Part shown: positions 51,401-63,700 of the stretch, one piece after another | How positions within the stretch are numbered: position 1 is the stretch's first letter | Layout: each line of letters begins with the position of its first letter | NCBI GenBank assembly: GCA_030374765.1 | Contig: JARGXX010000088.1 | Location: 1,550,001 to 1,614,000 of the forward strand | Direction: 5' to 3' | Source: Agarophyton chilense | Lineage: Eukaryota; Rhodophyta; Florideophyceae; Gracilariales; Gracilariaceae | Length of the DNA stretch: 64,000 bases | The notes under the pieces: generated by a model | The model's database searches: none | Told to the model about the DNA's origin: nothing | What the model saw: only the letters and a program-made list of their open reading frames with translations | Translations under genes and position numbers: made by a program

Positions 51401-51903
51401 TCCTTGACCTAAATAGATAGATATATGAATTTTTGGTGGTTCCGATTCTCATACGCTCCAATTAATGATACATTACCCATATTCTTCGTATGTACTCTAT
51501 ATATTATTAAGAATTGCTTTTTCAATGCATTCGGGTTTTCATAATCTTTAAAGACGACAGATTGTTCCGATTCAGCTACGTCTGTGTTCTTGGAAAGCCA
51601 GTATTAGCAGCTAGTTTAGTATGCCGCAAGATATTCGGCAAAAAATCTGCGAAAAATGACGGATGGCGAATGCAGGCGCAATTTTTGTTAGATTTTTGGA
51701 GTACCAGCTAGACTTGGCATTCGATTCTAAAACAACACCCTGTAAATTATGGATGGGTAACGAATGCGCAAGGTGCTGCTAGTTTACTATGGATGTTTGG
51801 ATGACAGACGCTATATGTGAATAACGTGGGTGTGGCTCAAACCCCCCCCACACCAACTGATATCACAACGATAGCTCCTAGAAAAACGATCATCTGAGCG
51901 AAG
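48446..51903. other. Mostly unassigned, decayed transposon-like sequence
   Basis: Open blocks on the plus strand (about 49302-49529, 49630-49883, 50343-50609, 50597-51235) are rich in Ser, Asn and Gln or in basic residues and look like disordered parts of decayed mobile-element proteins. None has a recognisable domain. The right end abuts the truncated chromovirus copy A. Confidence 0.35.
51109..51233 (+). repeat. Imperfect 18-bp repeat coding for a Val-Leu-Asp/Glu-rich helix
   Basis: Units resembling GACATCCTCGAGGTCGCT recur about five times. In one frame they give repeating Asp-Val/Ile-Leu-Glu/Gln-Val/Ile-Ala/Val, an amphipathic six-residue period. The frame stops at 51236. Confidence 0.45.
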
Positions 51904-54318
51904 GTGGCGTTCCCCTTTTCCGAATTGGACGTCTTTCTTCTCTCGGAAGATTCCGAGAAACCCTTACCAGGGAACTTCGTGCCTATTACTCCAGAGGAGA
52001 TGATACGGGAGCAATTCGCTGGCCTGTTCTGCTCGAAGGTCCGCGCTCAACTCAATGGAGGAGGTACTCTCCCCTTTCAGGTGAATGACGCCGGATACCT
52101 TTTACGGACTGTCGCATCGCACCCACAAATCGTGGTACCACATAACCTCCAGTAGAGGGTATTGCGGTTGTCGCACTACTCCAAACTGAGTGGCCACGTC
52201 GGGGGACGGAAACTTTACCTCACCCTACGCCGTAACTTCTACTGGCCTGGCATGGCAGTGGACTGCTACGCAACAGTGCGGTTTTGTACCGATTGCGCTC
52301 GGAAACCGTGTCAAGCTCCGCCGTCAAGCGACGAAGTTGAAGCTGTTTCCAGGTCGCGCTCCATTGGAGTTTGCGGCCATCGATATACTCGGTCCCTTCC
52401 TTACCACTAAGCGGAATTACAAGTTCTTACTCGTAATTACGGATCGCTTCTCAAAGCTGGTCCGGACCGTACCGTTACGGATGATCTCCGCTCTGAGCGT
52501 GGCTCAAGCCTTCGTCCTACACTGGGTCTTCGTCTACGGTCCACCGGTCAACCTCCTCTCCGATAACGGGAGACAGTCCGCCTCTCGTTTCTTCGAGGAT
52601 GTGTGTCGCATCTTAGACAATAAGAACCTGTTCACGACCACTTACCACCCCCAATCTAATGGGCAGGCCGAACGGTTCAACCGGACATTACTTGCCATAC
52701 TCCGTTCATACGTTGCAGACCACCCCAAAGATTGGGACTTGCTCACCGATGCGATCACCTTTGCGTACAATACGCAGGTGCACAGGACAAGTGGATTAAA
52801 GCCCTTCGAGCTGGTACTTTCCCGTACCCCACCGCCCGTGGCGCTCGTACCACAGCCCACGCTGGATACCTTTCCTTCACCAACTGCTTATCGCGAAGCG
52901 TGGAAAACTTGGCTCACGAAGCTCGTTCCCGCCGCACGGCATTCAATGGGCCGAGCCCAGGCCGCTTAAAAGCTTGACTTTGATAACAAAGCACCTCGCT
53001 CGCCGCCACGTCTCGCCCCCGACGGTTATGTATTCATCCGCAAGGAGTATTGGAACCCAGAGAAGGAGAAACGACACAAGCTGTCACCCGTTGCCGACGG
53101 CCCCTTTCGGGTTATTTCGGTGGCTCCCGACACTGTCGTTGTTGAACTCGCTGGTAATCACAAACGCATCTCCCGCGATCGCGTGGTATCGGCTCCTCCG
53201 CCGTTAACATCCCAATCTACTGGTGTGACTGCTCCCGTTGAAACGGATTCATCGACCCCCTTACCCCAGGTCCACCCGCGTCCCTACGCCTTACCACATC
53301 CATCTCGGGGTTTGTCTGACCTTCCGCTACCCGCGGCGCTCAACCCGAAAGGAATCGTATCGCGCATTCGTCGCTCCTCCCCAGTCCACCCGACGGACAC
53401 CAACTCCGGTGCATCGTCTAAGGAGGGGGAGGCGCCCGACAGCCGTCGTAATCCGCTCGATACCGTCGCTGAAAACGCCGCACCGTCGCGTGTCATTCTT
53501 CGCCCATCAGGGGTGCCTGATACCGACGTCCTGCAGGACTCGACGCAGTCGCTATCCAAGCCTCAAAACGCAGCTGCAGATAACGCCACCAACACTCGCA
53601 GAGGTGTCACCACACGTGCAACACGGAATGAAAATGCGCTCGACGCACTGCAGCCTGATACAGTACGAGTGGACGATGCACCGCCAAGTAACCCGCACAG
53701 GGAGGCGGATACATCCACGGCGATGACGCCAGACAGCCAGCCATTGGAACCCTCACGTGACTACACGGAATCTCGCCGTGGGAGAGAGAGGTGCGACAAT
53801 GCGCCACCGCCCCAGCGAATCTCACCGCTGAAGCGAACTTCACCACGCCAATTAGCAGAACGACTACCCGGGTTACCGCCGGTGTGGGCCTTCCAACCGG
53901 AGTGGGAAACGCCGAAGCAAACCAGGCACTTGGCGAAGATGAACCGCCGAAGCCGGGTCGACATTCCACTCAGCCGAGGACTGCCTTGCGCGCTACACGG
54001 TCCGACCGGAGCGAAGCCGCCCAACGCGTGATCACTTCGGTACCCCCCGTCTCAGGACCGGTACCACGCGTAAATAGCGACACCGCCATACGGGATGGCC
54101 GGGATGTGTACCGACAAGAGTTCGTGGTCGGACGCATTTTGGAGCACTGCTACCACCCAAAGGGGTCCATCCAATACTTGGTCCGTTGGTACGGGTACGG
54201 CCCCGAATGGGATTCACAGGACCCGATAGAGCACCTATTTCGGTCAAAGGTGGTACAGTATCATCTTCATACTGTCATGGCTTTGCCGGCTACCATAGAC
54301 CGAACCCAAGTGGGATAA
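51904..54318 (+). pseudogene. Gypsy chromovirus copy A: integrase and chromodomain, 5'-truncated
   Basis: The copy starts abruptly in the linker before integrase, lacking gag, protease, RT and the left LTR. The integrase has the zinc region (His...His, Cys-Ala-Thr...Cys near 52260-52300), Ile-Asp-Ile-Leu-Gly (first Asp, about 52380), Ser-Asp-Asn-Gly (about 52557) and Ala-Glu-Arg-Phe-Asn-Arg (Glu, about 52670). A Pro/Ser/Thr-rich linker (53120-54030) leads to a chromodomain ending at 54318 (Phe-Val-Val-Gly-Arg-Ile-Leu-Glu-His...Val-Arg-Trp-Tyr-Gly-Tyr), which in this class guides integration to marked chromatin. Stops and frameshifts lie at 52155, 52967 and about 54030. Confidence 0.85.
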
Positions 54319-54530
54319 GAAGACACCCGATGGGGATAAAGGAACAGAAGATCTGGATAAGGACCCTTGGAAGAAGGAGAAGATGCACAGAAGACCTGGA
54401 GAAGGACACTCAGAAGAAGTGGAAGACAAGAAAGAAAACAAATACGTCATAGACGGAAGCAGTTTACTATTTTCGAAGTTGCTGCACACACTACCGCACA
54501 GCGGGATATACTAACCAAGATCACAAGGGA

Positions 54531-56409
54531 TTAGTTGGACGAACCAGGATTACCGTGCGCGCCAGCCGAATCGCTAGCAGAGTTACTCCCGCCGGTCAGG
54601 CGTGCCACGAGGGCGTCTCTCATCGCACCGATGTCGCCGCTCGCCGCTTGCGCGTTCAGTCCAACACCTCGAAGGAACTGGGAGATCACGAACGCCTCTG
54701 GGCCTATGTGAACCTCAATAACTTCCAGTTCGTCCGGCAACCCCGCCGCCAATGGATCGATGACTGCACCTGCGTGAGTCGCTCCCTGTGGCAGCTGCGC
54801 CGTAGTATCGGCACCATCGGGGTTTCCCACGTCTTCCATGACCTCTTCGCCACGGTATTCGCCCGCCTCCTCCGGGAGATCATCACCGCCATAGGCGAAG
54901 TAGAAGTCATCCAAGTTGACAAAATCCACGGGGTGCCCGTATGTTATGCCTCGTGGAGCCATCCAGAGTGCCGACGCCTTCGCCTCGGAGATCTTTTGCT
55001 GCTCCCACGGGTTAAAGAAGATGAAATCTCCCGCCAACGGCATGCGACGCCCCGGAGACCGATCAATCCCACCGGCTGCTTGACCACGGCTGCTCTGCCG
55101 GACGGGCACGACAGCCCAGTCGACACGCCCAATGATATCGATGAGCTCTTGACCTTCATCAGCGTTATTGACACCTCCAAGAGGGGGTTGAAGGTCCAGC
55201 TGCCGGATGTAACCACGCAAACGCGGAGGAAGATACCACAGTCGATACTGGTCGTAGGCATCCCACAAGATTTACGCCGCGGCGCGGACTGCCCAATCAG
55301 TTAGGACCACGGACCATAAGCCGGAGTGCGGATCCTCGATGAGGTACGAGCCCAGGTAGGAGCCGACTGGAGGCAACTCCACGTAACATACCCGGCACAC
55401 CTCGACGGAGGACCAGCACCCATGCAGGGGAACGTATCGCCCGTACTGATAGAAGGGACTAGTTCGGTTTATCTCCGTGTTCTGATAAGAGACAAGGAAC
55501 CCAAAGCGGAATCTGCCCCGACGCCCCTCTCGGATGAAGTTCTGTAACCACCGATATCGGGACTCACGACGAAGGTGACGAAACTCGGAACGAATGATCA
55601 GACGAACCCAGCAGATCGCATCTTGACGCGCTCGCGGTTGACCGCGCCATGCGTAAGTTTCCAACTCCGCAAGGCGGTCACAATAGCCGATCTCACCCTG
55701 CGTCCGGTACATCCGTAGGTCGAAGCCGAATTCGTCGGGGATGGGGTATTGGAAGTTCGCCCGGTTGATCCGTGAGTAGCCGATGCGGACGAATATACAA
55801 TGCGCCTCTTCCGCCAACTCGCGCCTTCTCGCGCCTTCGCCGCAGAATCGCGTGAATGGGAACCGCCACACGGCGTCCCCAGTCCCACGAAGTGGTGATC
55901 CAAGCCGGCAGCTCGCCCGGGAGACGCGCAGTGCCATCAACATACGCGGCCACGAGTTCTTCGTCGAAGACCGCTGTCGGATGGAACCACGGAGCTCTGC
56001 GGAGAATCGCCGCATGTTGACGCGGGTTTAACCCGACGAGTTCGTCGTAGCTGGGCACGGTGTCCTCCGCAGGAGTGATGTGGCTTGAAGCTTCAACGGG
56101 ACCCCGGGATCGGCTCGGCGCGGTTGACGAGGCACTCCCCCGCGGAAGGGGAGCCGAATGGAAACCGGAGAAGTAACCCCGGCGGGGATTGTTACCACCC
56201 TTCATCGGGAGTACTGGTCGCCGAGGTATCAGAATGTGGTCGCGGGAAGTTGGCGTACGATGCAGAAGAGCGCTCGAAGTTCGAGGAGTGGTTACCGCGT
56301 TGGTGCGTTTGTCGTTCGGTTGTGCTGCTCTGCCGTCGACAGTCGAGTGGTCTCTGGACGCGTTACGCGGCTCGCTCTTTTGCCGGTTTGACCGTTGCCT
56401 CCCCGCCAT
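54531..56409 (-). pseudogene. Antisense ORF of chromovirus copy A
   Basis: On the strand opposite pol, between chromodomain and 3' LTR, lies a reading of about 630 codons homologous to 58680-60455. It starts Met-Ala-Gly-Arg-Gln, 36 bp inside the LTR edge. A frameshift near 55820 and an in-frame TAA at 55272-55274 break it. Shared blocks: Ser-Trp-Asp-Trp; Tyr-Cys-Asp-Arg-Leu; Ala-Trp-Arg-Gly-x-Pro-x-Ala-Arg-Gln; Cys-Trp-Val-Arg; Tyr-Gln-Asn-Thr-Glu-Ile; Glu-Leu-Pro-Pro-Val; Ala-Tyr-Asp-Gln-Tyr-Arg-Leu-Trp-Tyr; and a C-terminal Gly-Asp-x-x-Ala-Met-Arg-Asp-Ala-Leu. The N-terminal 110 residues are basic and disordered; the middle is Trp/Tyr/Arg-rich, then acidic. The function is unknown. It is not Gag by position or strand. 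Confidence 0.75.
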
Positions 56410-56429
56410 GTCGACAGCGTGTTCGTCAC

Positions 56430-56444
56430 CTAAGGAGGGGGATA
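56430..56444 (+). promoter_or_regulatory. Polypurine tract of copy A
   Basis: TAAGGAGGGGGATA immediately precedes the 3' LTR start, the expected primer for plus-strand DNA synthesis. Copy B has an equivalent AAGGGGGGGATA at 58634-58645 on its own sense strand. Confidence 0.8.
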
Positions 56445-57331
56445 TGAAGGACAATGGCCTTCAAGTGGGTTTCTTCCCAGGACTTAGAGATTTCTCTCGC
56501 TTGAAGACTAGCTTGGTCTATGAAAAGCTATACGCTATTGCGTGCTGACGGCCGGTTAGGACCGAAAATGCACACTGGTGGAACACGTGGACTGCACGGA
56601 TGCCGACACTCGAGTGCGAGGCGTGCCACACGTGGCCCGGATTCTACCTAATGGTTAGTATTATTCAGTAATTTGTAGTATTTTTTTAGCTACGCTATCG
56701 CTATTTAGTGTCTATTTTTCGGGCGCGCGCCCACTGTCAGGGGCCGCGCGCCACACTACCTAGGAGGTTGAGCACTGCTCCCCAGTAAAAACCCTCTTGG
56801 GTGAGACCAAGGAGGGAGTCTTGGCTCTGAACGTTTCGCCTTCGGCGCGTCTTCACCGCATACTGCGTGAGCGCCCGTCGCACGTTAGTTCATCCACCTT
56901 TCTTTCGACCAGAGTGCTACAACCACCGTGGATTCATATTTAATCGCCGACACGTGTCGTAGTCTCGCCCCTGTATAGGGTTTCGCCCTCGTTTTCCTCT
57001 TGTTCTCCTTTTTGGCTCTCGTGAGTGGCCGCCTCACTCACCTCGCTCGTCCACCTCATACGAGTGTTTCATCGCTCCTTTTCCGACAATCGCCGTGGTA
57101 CCACTCCGCCTAGGATTGATCACACCCCGGACTGTGCCCTGCTCACCTAAACACTCTAGGTATATCCTGCCGGATTGGCCTCGGTCTTACACCCGACTTC
57201 GTCGTGCCTTTCCAGAGTGGCTCTGTTTTTGTGCTCCGCTGTGACGCGTCTCCTCCGCCTGAGGCGTGTCTCTCAAGAGAGGAAGATCCCGAACATCTTC
57301 GTGGTGTCTGCGCTCCAAGCGTTGTCCTACA
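56445..57331 (+). repeat. 3' LTR of chromovirus copy A
   Basis: 887 bp from TGAAGG to CTACA. It shares the ends and a GAGGAAGATCC...GTCCTACA right edge with the 863-bp family B LTR, but the middle is diverged, so it marks a separate subfamily. The left partner LTR is missing with the truncated 5' end. Confidence 0.8.
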
Positions 57332-57770
57332 AGTTTTGCAGAACGATTTCCGGTAACTGGGAACATGCCATGATATACCATGTGACAGTAGAGAAGTCGG
57401 ACAAGACGCACAAGAAGGAACCTAGAAAAGCAAAGGAAGAGCTCCTAGACCACCTAGACGCTGATATCAAGTACTTACTGCATGTATTTGAAGATATGTT
57501 TCGTACTGACCTTCCGTCTATACTGCCGCCAACTCTTCAAGTGGACCATGCGATTGAAATCAAACCTATTTGCCCTCCTCCCCATCGGTCTCTTTACCAA
57601 CTTTCCCCAAACGAACTATTGCCAGCTAAGGATTATGTTGAGACTCTCTTGAGGAGCGGAAAGATAAAACATAGCTAATCACCCTATGGATCCCCTTTAT
57701 TCTTTGTGAAGAAGCCAGTAAGGGCTCTTAGTGACGTAGTAGACTATTGAGCTATGAACCGAATAACAAA
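57332..57770 (+). pseudogene. Fragment of a third gypsy element: N-terminal RT
   Basis: An open frame encodes the start of a gypsy reverse transcriptase, including Tyr-Gln-Leu-Ser-Pro-Asn-Glu-Leu, a Gly-Lys-Ile-x-x-Ser step (with TAG in place of the next residue) and Pro-Leu-Phe-Phe-Val-Lys-Lys-Pro, ending at an Asn-Arg-Ile-Thr stretch where the copy B LTR begins. It was therefore a target of copy B; the other half should lie beyond the window. Confidence 0.75.
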
Positions 57771-58633
57771 TGTAGGACAATGCCCCCAAGGGGGAAAACC
57801 TACGAAGACGTCCGGATCTTCCTCTCACGAGGTAACCGGCGCCGTAGAGCCCTCCCAGGGATCGGCGCGCAATGCCGGGTGTAAGCCGGAGCCGAACCGT
57901 CGCAACGGGCGCAGGGAGGCTGAAAGAAGCCGAGGATATCCGCCGAAGCGGTGCTTGCGTATCCTCTGAGGAGGCAAAACCCACGAGAGTGGCAGCATGA
58001 CAGGTGTCAGTGCGAGCCGCAAGAGCGGGAATTGCCCAATGAAGGGGAGGAAAAGGGAAGGAAAATGGGAACGGAGGCAAGAGGGCGAGGTTGACCACGA
58101 GTCGCAAGAGGGGACTCGGGAATAGCCGGCACTGCCGGGTGTAACAAATCGTATACACGGGCGGAACCACGAAAGTGGGAATAGATACCCAACACACGAA
58201 GGCTGCTTGAACGTCCAAGGGGGTTGGGAAGCCGTGCACCACGGGAAATCCCTCCGTAAGGAGTTGTATATCCGCGCAGGCGGTTCGACCCAGAGCCAAG
58301 ATCTGGAAGACCAAGATCACCGTTGTTGGGGAGACTTTACTGGACCGGCGGCCGCGAGGCCGGCGGCCTAAGTACTGTAGTCACCGTAGAATAGAATAAA
58401 TAAAGTCTATCCTAAATAGCTAAATGTCCGTCTAGCAAAGGGGCCAATCTGGCGGCCACGTGTCGCGCGGGCGCTGCGGCCACGTGTATGGCACCCGGTC
58501 CCGCCGGTGCATCACCGGCGTTCTGGCCATCGCCGTGAAAACGGATTACTCCTACTCATAACGAGGTTGCACGCCGAAGGCTCCGGAAAAAACTTAAGTC
58601 CCCAAAAACCTCCCTGGAGGACGTTGCTCTTCA
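57771..58633 (-). repeat. 3' LTR of chromovirus copy B
   Basis: 863 bp, TGTAGGAC to CTCTTCA on the plus strand, that is TGAAGAG to CCTACA in element sense. It matches the solo LTR at 6768-7630 in length and nearly in sequence. The element runs leftward, so this is its 3' LTR. Confidence 0.95.
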
Positions 58634-58679
58634 TATCCCCCCCTTAAGACAGGGCGAACACCCTGAAGAGGAAGTCGGC

Positions 58680-60455
58680 ATGGCAGCTCGTCATGATAAG
58701 AGCGCGTCCGACACCGGGTCTCCGGAAACCAACACACCTTCACCAAGGATCCCACGCAAGCTCTTCGCATCCGATTCCAACCACAGCACACCAACACGCA
58801 CCATGTCCAACCCTGACCGTCATAACACATCCGCGACTCCCGCCCTTGGCGGTTCCACCGGCTTCCGGTCCGCGTCACACCCTGGGGATGTTACCAACCT
58901 CGCGTACGAAGACCGCCGTATTGGCACCCGCTTTCGCGGGCAGGCGGACCCACCGCAGTGGCCGACCTACGACGCCCTTGTGGGTGCTAATCCGAGAACT
59001 CGGCATGGCTCCACGATGTTGCGGTATGCGCCTTAGTTTCACCCATTGGCTGTCCGCGACGAGGATTTGATCCACTCCTACACCGATAATTCGGAGATGC
59101 TCCCGGGCGACCTGCCCGGCGTGGTGACCATGTCCTGGGATTGGCGTAATCGTATCGCCATCCCGGTACACCACATACTCCTCCGACGCGGTGAATCCTC
59201 TGCGGAGGCTCAGGCCGCGCTTGTGCGGATCGCTTATCTCAGGCACCATCGGGCGCCTTTCGAGTTCCCGATACCGCCAGAGGTCGAATTCGACGTCCAC
59301 CTTTACCGCACTCGCGGGGAAATGTCGTACTGTGACCGTCTTAACGGATTGGAAACCCTCGCTTGGAGGGGCACACCGATCGCTCGGCAAGAAGCCCTTT
59401 GCTGGGTACGACCGATTCTTCGGGCAGAGTTCCGCTACCAACCGCGGCAGTCGCGCTCGAACTTCCTTCAGAACTTCATCCACGATGAGCGGCGTTGGCG
59501 GGCCCGGACCGGGTATTTCGTACCGTACCAGAACACGGAGATTAAGCGCATCGCGCCTGCTCACCGACGTGGTCGGTACGTCAGTCTCCCAGACTGGTGG
59601 TCCTCCTTGGAGGCGTGCTGGGGTTGCTTCATTGAGCTGCCCCCGGTCTTCACCTATGTAGGGTCGTCGTTCTTGAACGATCCCCAGTCGGGGTGGTGGT
59701 TTGTCGTGGTAAGCGAATGGGCCGTCCGCACTGCGGCTTTTATCTTCGCTGAGGCGTACGACCAATACCGATTGTGGTACGTGCCACGGCGTGTGCCGGC
59801 TGCGATCCGCCGTTTGGACATGCGCGTCCCCCTCGGGGGCGAGACGAACGAAGAAGAGATGCTGGGCCTCCTCGATTTTGTGGAGGGGGTCCAGTGGGAT
59901 AAGGTCCCGCTGGAGAACTCCCAACGCATTCAACCGCGTCGCGGGTCTGGCCCCGGACTCGGGAGGAATACCGCGCTAGCGGGGGATTTCATCTACTTCG
60001 ACCCCTGGGAGTACCACGAGATCAGCCGCGAGGAAGCGGAAGCCAACCGGCCTGCGCCGCGTGAAGTCCCGGCCGACCACCCGCGAGGGTATGTCGACTC
60101 CAGGGACTATTACCGCGGCTATGCGGATGGTGACCCGATGGTCGAAAACGAACCGGGGGATCCGGGTTACGTTCCGATGGAGGATGACGAGTCCGGCGAG
60201 GCCGGTGAGGAGTCCGTTGAATGCAGTGGTGCGGCTCCATCTGGGGCTGCTGATGCCGTGCGAACGGATTCCTCTCTGACTCCATCGGTGGCGGGCCCGC
60301 CCGCAACTGCCGCTGGCGCGAAGCGGGGCGAGGTCATCGCGCGCTTCCTTCGGGAGGTGGGGCTTCGCCCTTCCGAGATCTCGGGTGATGTGGCCGCCAT
60401 GCGGGATGCCTTAGCCAACCGCCTGGGCGGGGGTCCACCTCGTGCGGAGGAATGA
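58680..60455 (+). pseudogene. Antisense ORF of chromovirus copy B
   Basis: A frame of 591 codons opposite to pol, from an ATG 47 bp inside the LTR edge to a TGA at 60453-60455. Only one in-frame stop breaks it: TAG at 59034-59036, where copy A has TGG (Trp) in Ala-Pro-Trp-Phe-His-Pro. The 112 codons before it are basic and Ser/Pro-rich, the core (about 125-370) is Trp, Tyr and Arg rich with the blocks listed for copy A, and the tail is acidic and ends in Met-Arg-Asp-Ala-Leu-Ala-Asn-Arg-Leu-Gly-Gly. The core aligns without large gaps to copy A at about 45-50% identity by eye. Such a long, near-intact frame opposite a dead pol is notable. The function is unknown. Confidence 0.8.
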
Positions 60456-60788
60456 CCGGAGCTTCCCGTAGAATGTAGGGCGGCGCCACTAGGGCGCCCT
60501 TGCCAGTAGTGAGAAATAAAAAGAAGAGGGTCGCCTTTCCGACGCCCTTTCCCAAGTCCGCTTCTTTCTTTCCGGGGTACCGGCCTTCTACCGGGGTTCC
60601 GGCGTTGCAGGGAACCAGCCTAGCTGGGAGTTCCGTGTTTAACGGTGGGCGCTTCGCGCGCGGACCAGGTAACTGGCACGACCACCAATGACGTTGGGAT
60701 AGCGTGAGCGGTTGCTTCCTTCCCCGCGTTGGGACATGGACGGAGATGGCGCGTGGCGCCATCAGCCATTCCATTCCGGGTTCACGGT
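60456..60788. other. Spacer between the antisense ORF and pol of copy B
   Basis: About 330 bp between the two convergent ORF ends, without its own long motif-bearing frame. Equivalent spacing in copy A is 212 bp (54319-54530). Confidence 0.5.
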
Positions 60789-63700
60789 TTATCTCTCTTG
60801 GGCGTTTACCAGCGTGGCTGGGAGTGCGGTCCCCGCAAGGCGGTGGTATCGCATTACCGCGGAGCGCGGGAGGTGCTCGATGGGCTCCGGGGTGTCCCAC
60901 TCCGGCCCGTATCCGTACCAACGGGTCCGGTACTGGAGCACCCCGTGCTCATCGTAGCTATGTCCGACGATTCGGTCGAGGACGTACTCCTGCACGTAAA
61001 CTTGCCGGCCTTGCCGGGTGGTGCTGGGCTCGTCATCGCCTGTTCCGGGTCACCCGGTTTGTCATTCCGCTCTGCGGTTGTTGCCGGGATGCCGGGGCTG
61101 CCGTACCGCTTCGCGGAAGTTGCCGGCGCGGCCGGGTTGTGTTTCCGCTGGGCGGTAGGGGCTTCCCTGAAGTCTGCTCTTACCGCGAGTTTGAGGGGGT
61201 CCTTCCGTCTTGGTGACGGTTCGCCGGAGGCCTCCGCTTGATTTGCGGCATGCGGCGTTCCCATTGGTGGGCAGTTTCAGCCGTGCGGTGCGCCGTGGGC
61301 GGTGAGTGGTTCACCGTCCCAGCGATCCGCCTCCGCGGGGTGGCTGTCAGCCAATGACCGAGATGCCGGGTGCCCATTGGTCCGATCTCCCGCCCGGGTC
61401 GCGTGACCTTGAAAACGGGTGGTCGGACCGTCGCGAACAGTTGGCTCCGATTGTTCGGCAAGGGAGGCGGTTTTCGACTTGTCGTCGCGCCCTTTTTCCT
61501 CCATGGGGTTCGTACCGTTCTCAACGGAGTGGCTCGCTAGACCTGCTTGCGCAGGGCCCGCCGGAGTACCGGTATCGACCGAAACGCTCGGTGTGCGACC
61601 GCGAATGTGCGGGGAGCCCTCAGTTGCTTCCACGCGATGCGGAGCGTCCGTAGGGTCTCGCTTCCCGGCTTCGGGTCTTCGAGCGCCTTGGTCTCCCTTG
61701 CGGGGTTGCGTGGCGGTCGAGTTGACCGCCGCGTCCCGCGGGAGCGGATTGGCGTCCGGCGACGATGCCGGTTGCCCGCTCGGGGGCCTTGCCCGGGTTG
61801 TCCGGTTAAACTTCCGTTGCGACGGCGATGCTTCCGCGATTGAGCGGGTCCCCTCACCCTCCTTAAACGGAGCGACAGGTGATGGTGGGCTAACCGCATG
61901 GCGGGTATAAATACCGCTGCGCGGCGCCCGTAAGGGTAGCTGGCCGCGAGGGCCAGGTTTTTCCGGCATTGCCGGTGGTTCCGATAAAGTCGGTATATCG
62001 GAGAGACCCCGTGAAGGGTGTGGTACCACGGCGGGGCGTGGTGCCACCGTTGTACCCGTGGTATCCGAGGCCGTTTCGACGGGGGCTGATGCGTTTTCCG
62101 CCTGCGGCGGTGGGGCGGCTAGGATGCGGTCTTGTGAAAGACGTTCGTTGTCGCCGTTCTTGTCCACCACAACGGTGCCGGGGAGGGAGGACACGACCCG
62201 GAACGGACCTTCAGCGACAGGCGAGAGCTTGTGACGCTTGTCGGTCCGGGGGTTGTAGTACTCCCGGCGAACGAACATGTAGGTTCCCGGCTTGGGCGGT
62301 GCCGGTAGTGGTCCGCGTAAGCGGTTATCAAAATCCCACTTGTAGGCGGCCTGGGCACGTTCCATGGACTTCCGGGCGACCGGTACGAGCTTAGTAAGCC
62401 AGTTCTTCCACATGAGGCGGTATTGACCCACAGATGGGAAAGAGTTGACCCTGTGTTGGGGTTCGACCGCCACTGGCGGGGGTGTCCTGGAGAGCACAAG
62501 CTCGAAGGGAGTCAGACCGGTTGTCCGGTGAACCTGCGTGTTGTAGGCGTAGGTGATAGCACCAGAATAAATTTCCCACGTCATTGGGTGATCGGATACG
62601 TAGGAGCGTAGCGACGCGAGTAGGGTGCGGTTGAAGCGTTCCACCTGCCCGTTTGTTTGCGGGTGGTAGGTGGTAGTAAACAGGTTCTTGACGTCGAGGA
62701 TGCGGCAGACGTACTGAAAGAACTTAGAGGCGAACTGCTTACCGTTATCGGATAGAACCTCTATCGGAGGGCCATAAACGAACGCCCAGTGCGTAACGAA
62801 GGCGTTCGCAACCGTGAAAGCGGTGATCTTCCGTAAAGGTACGGTGCGCACCAGCTTCGAAAAGCGGTCTGTGATAACCAAGAGGAACTTGTTTCCCTTG
62901 CGCGTCTTGAGTAGAGGCCCGAGAATGTCGATTGCGACAAACTCGAGGGGCGCCCTTGCGGGGAAAAGCTTCATCCGTTTGGAGTGCTTCCGGAGTTTCA
63001 CCCGGTTCTTTGCGCATTGGGTGCAGAACTGCACCGTAGCGTAGCAATCAACCGCCATAGCGGGCCAATAAAAGTCCCTTCGCAGGGTTAGATAAAGTTT
63101 TCTCCCACCGGAGTGTCCCCCGAGGGTCGGGTAGTGTGAGAGGTGGAGCACCCTGGTTTGCAGGGTGTGGGGGACCACGATCTGGGATCGGTGGTCCACC
63201 GTCCGGACGAGGTAACCGATGTCGTCTACCTCGAACGGGAGGTCCTCTCCACCGTTTAGGCGGGCCCGTATGCGCGTGCAGAACGGGTCGCCGAACTGTT
63301 CTCGGATCATCTCCTCGGTGGAGATGGGTACAAAGGTCCCGGGTACGGGTGTTTCATTCTCGCGCGCTGCGAGTAGCTCATCCATTTCCATGGTGTCTTC
63401 CCCGGTTTCGGGCCAATCCGACTCCGTCGGTGTTTTCCCTTCCAAGGTAAAGCTCGGGATCTCGTCGACCTCCGGGCCGGCAAGTGCTTCACCTGTCGTA
63501 GGTAATCGAGAGAGGGCGTCTGCTTGGGTGTTCTGGACACCCTTTTTTTAGACGACCTCGAAGTCGAATACCGCCTAAGCGGAGGCGCCACCGCATCAAG
63601 CGGCCAGAAGGATCTGCGATGTTCAGCAGCCACCTCAACGAGGCATGGTCCGTGTACACGGTGAAATGAACGCCCATGAGGTATGGGCGCAGCGTGGATA

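Noticed and set aside
54531-60455. Antisense ORFs as gag genes of the chromoviruses
   Set aside because: They lie downstream of the chromodomain and on the strand opposite pol in both copies; gag must precede pol on the same strand.
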